A stretch of 35,126 nt of DNA from positions 1 to 35,126 of the forward strand of contig JBJSXI010000108.1 in assembly GCA_046086305.1 (NCBI GenBank), in the 5' to 3' direction. Shown piece after piece: positions 29,295 through 35,126 of the stretch. This stretch comes from UBA668 sp046086305. Its GTDB lineage: Bacteria; Actinomycetota; Acidimicrobiia; Acidimicrobiales; Ilumatobacteraceae. Below the pieces are notes generated by a model, which did no database searches, was not told the origin of the DNA, and saw only the letters and a list, made by a program, of their open reading frames with translations. The first letter of the stretch is position 1; each line of letters starts with the position of its first letter. The translations under genes were made by a program, and so were the position numbers.

Positions 29295-30491
29295 ATGGCC
29301 CTCGCACAGCGACTCGGGCAGTTGGGCACGGAGACGGCATTCGCGGTGTCGCTCGCCGCCGCCGACTGGGCGTCGAAGGGAAATCGGGTGTTCCCCTTCC
29401 ACCTCGGCGACATCAACCTGCCCACACCCGCCAACGTCGTCGCGGCCATGGACCGGGCGATCGCCGAGGGCAAGACCGGGTACTGCGCCGCCGCAGGGAT
29501 CATGCCGCTGCGCGAGGCACTGGCCGACGACGTCGGCTCGCGACGCGGTCTCGACTTCAGCCCCGCCAATGTGGTGGTGCAACCCGGTGGCAAGCCGGTC
29601 ATCGGCAAGTTCATGCAGACGGTGATGAACCCGGGTGAGGGTGTGCTCTACCCGAACCCCGGCTACCCGATCTACGAGAGCATGATCGAGTACTACGGCG
29701 GTACGGCCCTCGCGTATCGGTACATCCCGACGTCGAGCGGATTCGCCATCGACATCGATCACCTGCGCAGCCTGATCACACCGTCGACACGGGCCATCGT
29801 CTACAACAACCTGCAGAACCCGCTCGGCTGCGAGAGCAGTCCCGAGGAGATGCAGGCGATCGCCGACCTCGCCATCGAGCACGACCTGTGGGTGCTCGCC
29901 GACGAGGCGTACTTCGAGATGCGCTACTCGGGAACCAGCACCTCGATCGCCTCACTGCCCGGCATGCTCGAGCGAACCGTCATCCTCTACACGTTCTCCA
30001 AGAAGTTCGCGATGACCGGGTGGCGCCTCGGTGCGGCGATCGCCCCGCTGAAGGTCGCCGAGAGCATTGCCAAGTTGAATACCAACGACGAGAGCTGCAC
30101 GACGCACTTCGTGCAGGCCGCCGGAGTCGAAGGAGTGCGCGGCCCGCAGGACGGACCGCTCGCCATCCTCGCCGAACTCCAGCGACGTCGAGATGCCGCA
30201 TGGGGCGAACTCGTGCAGATCGACGGCCTCGTCTGTCCGCGGCCCGAGTCGACCTTCTATCTCTTCCCCGATGTGACGGCAGTGATGGCCCGGATGGGCT
30301 TCGACGATGTCGCCTCGTTCGCCACGGCGGCACTCCACAACACGGGCGTGTCGTTCTGTACCCGGATGCACTTCGGTCGCCCGCAACCCGGCGAGGTCGG
30401 TCACTTCGTGCGATTCGCCTACTCGGGTCTGTCGGTCGACGACATCCACGAGGGTCTCAGTGGCATGCGACGGTGGATCGAGTCGGCATGA
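29295..30491 (+). CDS. PLP-dependent aminotransferase, class I/II
   Basis: A 398-residue fold-type-I aminotransferase. The Schiff-base lysine is K236 in YTFSKKFAMTGWRLG; NLQNPLGC (canonical N-P-x-N-P-T-G) and LADEAYFEMRYSG hold the PLP-binding Asn and Asp; the C-terminal FVRFAYSGLSVDDI contains the substrate-carboxylate arginine. It converts an amino acid and a 2-oxo acid; which ones cannot be read from sequence. The following gene, overlapping by ATGA, is a D-2-hydroxyacid dehydrogenase, so the pair could take an amino acid through a 2-oxo acid to a 2-hydroxy acid, for example via hydroxypyruvate or glyoxylate. Strong Shine-Dalgarno and a double operator upstream suggest regulated expression. 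Confidence 0.93.
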   Translation: MALAQRLGQLGTETAFAVSLAAADWASKGNRVFPFHLGDINLPTPANVVAAMDRAIAEGKTGYCAAAGIMPLREALADDVGSRRGLDFSPANVVVQPGGKPVIGKFMQTVMNPGEGVLYPNPGYPIYESMIEYYGGTALAYRYIPTSSGFAIDIDHLRSLITPSTRAIVYNNLQNPLGCESSPEEMQAIADLAIEHDLWVLADEAYFEMRYSGTSTSIASLPGMLERTVILYTFSKKFAMTGWRLGAAIAPLKVAESIAKLNTNDESCTTHFVQAAGVEGVRGPQDGPLAILAELQRRRDAAWGELVQIDGLVCPRPESTFYLFPDVTAVMARMGFDDVASFATAALHNTGVSFCTRMHFGRPQPGEVGHFVRFAYSGLSVDDIHEGLSGMRRWIESA

Positions 30492-31459
30492 GCGCGCCGC
30501 GGATCGCGGTGACCGGCCGCATCCCCGATGCAGGCCTCGACATCCTCCGGAACGCCGGCGACGTCGACGCATGGGACTCACTCGAGGTTCCGAGTGTCGA
30601 CGAGGTGCACCGCATGGTGCGGGGTGCCGACGCTGCGGTGACCCTCCTGACGACCAAGGTCGACGAGGCGTTCCTCGATGCCGCTGGTCCGCAGCTCAAG
30701 GTCGTGGCCAATGTCGCGGTCGGGTACAACAACATCGACGTCGCTGCGTGCGCAGCGCGAGGTGTGGTGGCCACCAATACGCCGGGAGTGCTCACCGAGG
30801 CGACCGCCGACATCGCGATGGCACTCGTCCTCATGGCGACCCGTCGGCTCGGCGAGGGCGAGCGGGTGATCCGCTCATCGACACCGTGGCAGTGGGGCAT
30901 GTTCTACATGCTCGGCTCTGGCATCCAGGGGGCGCAGCTCGGCATCGTCGGGATGGGAGAGATCGGTCGGGCACTCGCCCGGCGGGCACGGGCCTTCGGG
31001 ATGACGATCGCCTACAGCAACCGTCGTCCCGTGGATGCAGCCACCGAACGCGACCTCGACGCGCAGTACATGTCGCTCGACGAACTGCTCGGCACGAGTG
31101 ACATCGTCAGCCTCAACTGCCCGTACAGCGCCGATACTCACCATCTCATCGGCGCCGCTCAGTTGGCGACGATGAAGTCGACGGCAGTCCTCATCAATAC
31201 GGCTCGAGGGCCGATCGTCGACGAAGGAGCGCTCGTCGATGCGCTGCGCGCAGGTGTCATCGCCGGCGCCGGCCTCGACGTGTTCGAGCACGAACCGACG
31301 GTGCATCCGGGACTGCTCGACTGCGACAATGCCGTGCTCATCCCTCACCTCGGCTCGGCCACGGTCGAGACCCGCAGCGCCATGGCCACCTTGGCGGCGC
31401 GCAATGCGGTGGCCGTGCTCAGTGGGTCGACGCCGCTGACCCCGATCGTCCTGCGCTGA
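30488..31459 (+). CDS. D-2-hydroxyacid dehydrogenase (glyoxylate/hydroxypyruvate reductase type)
   Basis: A 323-residue NAD(P)-dependent dehydrogenase. The cofactor loop LGIVGMGEIGRALARRARAFGM is followed by SNRRP; an arginine after the second strand usually means NADPH preference. The catalytic triad is R240 (NTARGPIVDE), E269 (DVFEHEP) and H287 (IPHLGSAT), the same first two numbers as E. coli SerA. It resembles GyaR-type glyoxylate reductases. ATG 30488 overlaps the aminotransferase stop by four bases. Its last 41 bases overlap the end of the convergent lnt gene, so both C-termini are encoded on opposite strands of one segment. Confidence 0.93.
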   Translation: MSAPRIAVTGRIPDAGLDILRNAGDVDAWDSLEVPSVDEVHRMVRGADAAVTLLTTKVDEAFLDAAGPQLKVVANVAVGYNNIDVAACAARGVVATNTPGVLTEATADIAMALVLMATRRLGEGERVIRSSTPWQWGMFYMLGSGIQGAQLGIVGMGEIGRALARRARAFGMTIAYSNRRPVDAATERDLDAQYMSLDELLGTSDIVSLNCPYSADTHHLIGAAQLATMKSTAVLINTARGPIVDEGALVDALRAGVIAGAGLDVFEHEPTVHPGLLDCDNAVLIPHLGSATVETRSAMATLAARNAVAVLSGSTPLTPIVLR

Positions 31460-32966
31460 CGCGCCGACTTCGAAGGATCGCCAGGACGAGCACCCCGGCC
31501 GCGGCAATGATCCACGGTCGGTCGCCGAGGTATGAGTACCACGTGCGTCCGCTGCGAACCGCAACATTGTCGATGATGACCTGTTGCTCACTCACGCCGG
31601 TGCGCTCTCGAACGTCACCTTCGGGGGTGATGAACGCGCTGAACCCCGTCGGTGCGACCTGGACGACCGTGCGCGACTGCTCGCGGGCGCGCAGTTGCGA
31701 CGAGGCGATCTGCTGGCTCTGCAGGACCGTCCACGTGTAACTGCTGCCATTCGTCGGATTGAGGATGAATCCCCCGCCTCGTTCGACACCTTCGTTCGCG
31801 CGGCCGCCGAAGAAGACCTCCCACGAGATGACGACCGCCATCGGACCCGAGGTCGGCGCGGTGATCAGCGCAGGTCCGGTTCCCGCGAGTGCGTCACGTG
31901 GCACGAGATCGACCGGCGCGCCGATTGCTGCGAGCAGTCCGCGCATCGGCATGTACTCACCGAAGGGGACACGGCGGACCTTCTCGTAGCGCGAGACGGC
32001 CTCCCCGTCGGGTGTGACGACGACCTGTGCGTTCAAGAACGCAGAGCCCGTCGGATCATCCTCGGTGACACCGACGACGAAGGGCACCCCGAGTCGGGCG
32101 GCCTCGTCGGCAACCTCTGCGAACTCGCGGCTTGCAGTGAAGGGTTGCCCGTCGACGTCGATCACGTTCTCGGGCCACACGACGAGATCGACACTGCCGA
32201 CCTCGATGGTTGCAGTTGCCACAAGGTGCCGTTCGGTGACCTCACGCGACGATGTCGAGATCGCCCGCGTGCCCTGCACGCCGCCACCCTGCACCGCCGC
32301 GATGCGTACGATCTCGCCCGTCTCCGAGACGGCGTGGTCGGCGAAGGGGGCGATCACCCACACGCCGACCGCCACCGCTGCGGCTGCGACCCCGTGCCAC
32401 GATCCCGTCGTCGCCGCGCCGACCGAACGCGCCCAGGCCCGCGCCAACTGTGGCACGGCCGGTGCGGGCCCGGCGAGCGCGAACCCGAGTTGGAACACGA
32501 CCCAGGTGAGCCCGACGACCCCACCGACACCGACGACGCCGGCAAAGGGCCCACCGGCCTGACCGATCGGCAGCGTCGCCAGCGGTACACCGCCGAAGGG
32601 AACGGCGATACGCACCACCTCGGCGAGGGTGTGCGCTGCAGGTCGACCGACGACACGCCAGGGACCCGTCGGTGCGACCCCTGCGGCCGCGGCGTGGAGA
32701 CCCGCGAACAGCGCGCCGGCGACCACATAGCCGGGTGCACTGAGGAACCACATCCAGCACATCCCGAGGTACAGCCACCCAGCACCGAAGAGCCAACCGC
32801 GCGTGAGTCGCTGACGCACGGTGGGCGAGGCACCGAGTGCGGTCTCGAACATCGCGATCCCGATGATCGCAAGCGGCCAGAACCCCCATGGTGGGAGCGA
32901 CAGCGCCACGAGCACCCCGCCGGCAAGTGCTCCGATCGCGGCTCGCGACGGGAGGCGACGGGTCAC
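31419..32966 (-). CDS. lnt: Apolipoprotein N-acyltransferase with serine at the nucleophile position
   Basis: A 515-residue membrane protein matching E. coli Lnt in length. The N-terminal half has several membrane helices (for example LAGGVLVALSLPPWGFWPLAIIGIAMF), and the nitrilase-like periplasmic domain spans about 225-480. A final helix (PWIIAAAGVLVLAILRSRR) ends it. Catalytic residues align with the E. coli triad E267-K335-C387: here E266 (DLVVWPEN), K329 (RYEKVRRVPFGE) and S381 (VVISWEVFF), with the same 52-residue K-to-nucleophile spacing. The cysteine is therefore replaced by serine. It normally N-acylates lipoproteins such as PstS. GTG overlaps the stop of the sortase gene (GTGA). Confidence 0.93.
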   Translation of the reverse strand: MTRRLPSRAAIGALAGGVLVALSLPPWGFWPLAIIGIAMFETALGASPTVRQRLTRGWLFGAGWLYLGMCWMWFLSAPGYVVAGALFAGLHAAAAGVAPTGPWRVVGRPAAHTLAEVVRIAVPFGGVPLATLPIGQAGGPFAGVVGVGGVVGLTWVVFQLGFALAGPAPAVPQLARAWARSVGAATTGSWHGVAAAAVAVGVWVIAPFADHAVSETGEIVRIAAVQGGGVQGTRAISTSSREVTERHLVATATIEVGSVDLVVWPENVIDVDGQPFTASREFAEVADEAARLGVPFVVGVTEDDPTGSAFLNAQVVVTPDGEAVSRYEKVRRVPFGEYMPMRGLLAAIGAPVDLVPRDALAGTGPALITAPTSGPMAVVISWEVFFGGRANEGVERGGGFILNPTNGSSYTWTVLQSQQIASSQLRAREQSRTVVQVAPTGFSAFITPEGDVRERTGVSEQQVIIDNVAVRSGRTWYSYLGDRPWIIAAAGVLVLAILRSRRVSAGRSGSAASTH

Positions 32967-33583
32967 GTCCCGCGGAGTTTCAAGAACACAACGATCCGCT
33001 GGTCGATCGATCCGGGCGGGTGACACGAGAACAGCGTGGCGGTGTACTCGTATCGCTGGGCGAGGATCCAGGTCGAGGAGGGGAGGAGGATCTCCCACCG
33101 CTCGACGATGTAGACGAACGTGCCATCGGGTGTGGTGAAGATCACCTCGTCGCCGGCGACGAGTTGATCGACGTTCCGGAATGGCCGTGACTTGGTCGTG
33201 CGGTGTCCACCGACCACGACGTTGCCGAGCTGACCGGGCATGGCCGACCCCGGCCAGTGACCCGGGCCGTAGTCGAGGACACTGTTGCTGACGCCCTCGT
33301 ACATCGTCTGGCGCACATCGAGCTTGGGAATCTCGAGCGTGCCGACCTCGATGATCGGTTCGATGGCGTCGTCGGGCGGTGCGGGCGCCGGCTTGGGGAG
33401 CGGCGGGAGCGTCGTCGTGGTGGTCGAGGTGGTCGTGGTCGTCGAGGTGGTCGTGGTCGACGAGGTCGTCGGGGCGAGGGTCGTCGGCACGGTGGCCGGG
33501 GCAGCGGCGCTGCCGCCAGTGGCGCAGCCGGTCAGCGCGAGGGCGGCCACGAGGAGGGCGTGAGCGGGGGGTGTATGTCGCAT
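32963..33583 (-). CDS. Sortase (class E-like) with a lipoprotein signal
   Basis: A 206-residue sortase. The N-terminus has a lipoprotein signal ending LALTGC with Cys20 as lipidation site, then a threonine-rich linker (about residues 30-65) encoded by repeats, then the sortase barrel. Active site: H127 in VVVGGHRTT, C187 in TLFSCHPPG and R196 in DQRIVVFLKL, the complete His-Cys-Arg triad. Sortases usually have an uncleaved N-terminal membrane helix, so a lipid anchor is unusual. Lnt, which acylates lipoproteins, follows with a 4-base overlap. No LPxTG-type substrate is visible in the window. ATG 33583 is 7 bases after the hemY stop; there is no clear Shine-Dalgarno. Confidence 0.85.
   Translation of the reverse strand: MRHTPPAHALLVAALALTGCATGGSAAAPATVPTTLAPTTSSTTTTSTTTTTSTTTTTLPPLPKPAPAPPDDAIEPIIEVGTLEIPKLDVRQTMYEGVSNSVLDYGPGHWPGSAMPGQLGNVVVGGHRTTKSRPFRNVDQLVAGDEVIFTTPDGTFVYIVERWEILLPSSTWILAQRYEYTATLFSCHPPGSIDQRIVVFLKLRGT
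33423..33458. repeat. Perfect 18-bp tandem repeat in the sortase linker
   Basis: GTCGAGGTGGTCGTGGTC occurs twice back to back, within a longer simple-sequence tract (about 33410-33475) of GTCGTGGTC units. On the minus strand it codes for the TTSTTTT-type linker. In-frame (18 bases = 6 codons), so copy-number change would vary linker length without breaking the protein. Confidence 0.75.
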
Positions 33584-33590
33584 CAGGTGT

Positions 33591-34979
33591 TCAGTGTGCC
33601 ACGGAGGTCGACGGAGCCACGAGCACCGCGGCGGCGCGTTGTGCGGAACGAACACAGGCGGGGATCCCGATGCCGTGGAACGAGGCCCCGGCGAGGGCGA
33701 GACCTGTCGGCAGCGACCGCTCGGCCGCTGCGATGCGCTCGGCGTGGTGGGGTCGGTACTGCGGGAAGGCCGCCGGCCAGCGGCTGAGCCGTACCTGGCT
33801 CGGTACGAGCGTGTGGTCGAGGTGTTGGCCGACCTCGTCGAGCGCGGCAGTGATCAGCTCGTCGTCGGACATGTGGAGCACCCGGTGTCCGTCGTGGCCG
33901 AGGGAGATGCGCAGGACGACGTTGACGCCGTCGTCCCAGTGCGTCCACTTCTGCGACCCGAATGACACGGCGGTCACGTGGCGCTGACGTGCCTTCGGGA
34001 CGAGATAGCCGCTGAGCCCACGATGTCGATCGGGCCAGGTCGCGGCATCGATGGCCACGGTCACGAGCGCGACATCGGCTGCCGTGATCCCGGACAGTGC
34101 TGCGACAGGGTCGGCAGCGACGATCTCGCGCAGGAGTGTTGCGGCCGCCGCCGCCGGACAGGCGAGGACGATCCCGTCGACGACGTCGTCATCGTCACCC
34201 GCCGCAGTTCGAACGGTCATCCGCCACGAGGTGCCCGACGGTGCGAGTGCCACGACCTGTGCGGCCGTCCGCACCACACCGCCGGCCGCCGTGACGGCCG
34301 CGGCAACTGCGTCGACGAGCGCGCCGACACCACCGAGTGGGGTGAGGAACACGGGTGTCGCCGTCGGCGCCGTCGGGCGTCGGCGTGCGCCGAGCAGGAC
34401 ACTGCGCGTCGTTGCAGCGAGATCGGCGATCTGCGGGACCGCGCGCAGGCTGAACCGGTCGGTATCGGCGGCGTAGATGCTCCCCACGAGGGGATCGACG
34501 AGCCGCTCGTGGACCTCGTCACCGAATCGGCGGCGCACGAAGCGACCGAGTGAATCGTCGTCGATCGACGTGCGTGGCACGAGCGGCTCGAGCGCGGCGC
34601 GGGCACGGCCGCGACGGGTGAGCAATCGGGTGCGGGCGAGACGTCCGAGGTCGGTCGGCAGGCCGAGGAGCAGACCGTCGGGAATGCGGTGCAGACCGTC
34701 CCACCACATCGCCGCACCGGGAGCGCTCGGTGCGACGAGCGCGTCGGCGAGACCGACCGCATGGGCCAGTCCGGTCGCCCATGGGAGCCGGGCGAGGAAC
34801 GCATCGGCTCCCTCGTCGACGGCGGCGAGGCCGGCGAACGGTGAGGTCCGCACCTTGCCGCCGAGTCGATCGTCGGCGTCGAGCACGGTGACGTGCGCAC
34901 CTGGTGCGGTCGTGAGGAGCGCGTGGGCCGCAGCGAGTCCGGTGACCCCGCCGCCGATGACCGCGAACCGCCGTGTCAC
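33591..34979 (-). CDS. hemY: Protoporphyrinogen / coproporphyrinogen III oxidase (HemY type)
   Basis: A 462-residue FAD-dependent oxidase. Dinucleotide motif FAVIGGGVTGLAAAHAL at the N-terminus with VTVLDADDRLGGKVRTSP after it, the family's VDEGADAFLAR segment, and the C-terminal GLALAGASFHGIGIPACVRSAQRAA FAD site. It oxidises the porphyrinogen ring with O2; in actinobacteria the substrate is usually coproporphyrinogen III. GTG 34979 begins 4 bases after the stop of the upstream ferrochelatase gene, with GGGGATGAG overlapping that stop as a weak Shine-Dalgarno; ATG 35024 would overlap it by 41 bases and is less likely. The sortase gene follows after 7 bases. Confidence 0.92.
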   Translation of the reverse strand: MTRRFAVIGGGVTGLAAAHALLTTAPGAHVTVLDADDRLGGKVRTSPFAGLAAVDEGADAFLARLPWATGLAHAVGLADALVAPSAPGAAMWWDGLHRIPDGLLLGLPTDLGRLARTRLLTRRGRARAALEPLVPRTSIDDDSLGRFVRRRFGDEVHERLVDPLVGSIYAADTDRFSLRAVPQIADLAATTRSVLLGARRRPTAPTATPVFLTPLGGVGALVDAVAAAVTAAGGVVRTAAQVVALAPSGTSWRMTVRTAAGDDDDVVDGIVLACPAAAAATLLREIVAADPVAALSGITAADVALVTVAIDAATWPDRHRGLSGYLVPKARQRHVTAVSFGSQKWTHWDDGVNVVLRISLGHDGHRVLHMSDDELITAALDEVGQHLDHTLVPSQVRLSRWPAAFPQYRPHHAERIAAAERSLPTGLALAGASFHGIGIPACVRSAQRAAAVLVAPSTSVAH

Positions 34980-34983
34980 CGAC

Positions 34984-35126
34984 TCATCCCCGGTCTGCGG
35001 CGACGACCCGGCGGGCGAGTGCACTCATCACGGCCGGATCGTCGTTGACGCACGCCGTGCGGGCGAACGCGAGTCCGGCGGCCGATGCGCGCGCCGATGC
35101 CTCGATGTCGAGGTCGTAGAGCACCT
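34984..35126 (-). CDS. hemH: Ferrochelatase C-terminus (5' part outside window)
   Basis: Only the last 46 residues are in the window. VLYDLDIEASARASA matches the HMEVLYDLDIEA segment that marks the C-terminal part of ferrochelatases, and the remaining helix with CVNDDPAVMSALARRVV is the usual ending. It inserts iron into protoporphyrin or coproporphyrin III, the step next to HemY in the pathway, and hemY follows immediately, which supports the call. Catalytic residues lie upstream, outside the window. Confidence 0.75.
   Translation of the reverse strand, partial: VLYDLDIEASARASAAGLAFARTACVNDDPAVMSALARRVVAADRG

Noticed and set aside
31584..33023. 479-codon open frame antisense to lnt
   Set aside because: Low-complexity, Arg/Asp/Gly-rich translation with no domain; lnt on the other strand has ordered membrane helices and the catalytic segments.
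33410..33475. Short spaced repeats that could suggest a CRISPR or minisatellite
   Set aside because: Units are contiguous, in frame and code for a Thr/Ser linker; there are no unique spacers of constant length.

Overview
The window is high-GC, gene-dense bacterial DNA with strong actinobacterial marks: two WhiB iron-sulfur regulators, a SenX3/RegX3-like phosphate two-component system, a MoxR/VWA pair like the mycobacterial Rv0958/Rv0959 type, a Zincin_2 (DUF2342) protein and a hydroxyl-rich lipoprotein sortase. The solitary mreB, the ALDH7 enzyme and the protein sequences in general suggest class Acidimicrobiia (Ilumatobacter-like), but this is from memory and is not proven by any marker here. 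No rRNA, tRNA, CRISPR array, insertion sequence or phage gene was seen. Intergenic gaps are tiny (the largest is 281 bp), and many genes overlap by 1-4 bases or start leaderless.

Layout. 1-4479: end of a MoxR/ChlI-type AAA+ ATPase, a leftward pair (class III nucleotide cyclase followed by a catalytically dead GH1-like protein), and a rightward VWA protein; a perfect CRP-type palindrome lies between the two divergent promoters. 4480-5692: whiB, tatA and a second, convergent whiB. 5693-14608: a phosphate island with a small unknown protein, polyphosphate kinase ppk, a PHO-box-like promoter, pstS-pstC-pstA-pstB-phoU, then a SenX3/PhoR-like kinase and a RegX3/PhoP-like regulator. The kinase has no visible membrane segment. 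14615-17942: three neighbouring genes (Zincin_2, extended SDR, HtrA/PDZ) that each keep the fold but have lost the catalytic motif. 18054-19795: moaE, a small membrane protein and mreB.

19802-24748: a leftward thioesterase and sugar-dehydrogenase-like lipoprotein pair, a rightward nitroreductase and methyltransferase pair, and the end of a leftward operon. That operon (27797 down to 23234) encodes a GT4 glycosyltransferase, a SAM methyltransferase, an alpha/alpha-barrel 'prenyltransferase-like' protein and an ALDH7 aldehyde dehydrogenase; its product is unknown. 27823-29079: aldose epimerase and D-aminoacyl-tRNA deacylase, divergent from overlapping -10 boxes. 29295-31459: an aminotransferase and a D-2-hydroxyacid dehydrogenase behind a doubled operator-like repeat. 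31419-35126: a leftward run of hemH (partial), hemY, a sortase that looks like a lipoprotein, and an apolipoprotein N-acyltransferase whose nucleophile cysteine is replaced by serine.

The best leads are the CRP site at the cyclase/VWA divergent promoter, the Cys-to-Ser Lnt coupled to a lipoprotein sortase, the glycan-like operon of unknown product, the tandem operator upstream of the aminotransferase, the membrane-free PhoR-like kinase, and the recurrent TANNNT-N6-8-RTG signature that marks leaderless genes throughout.
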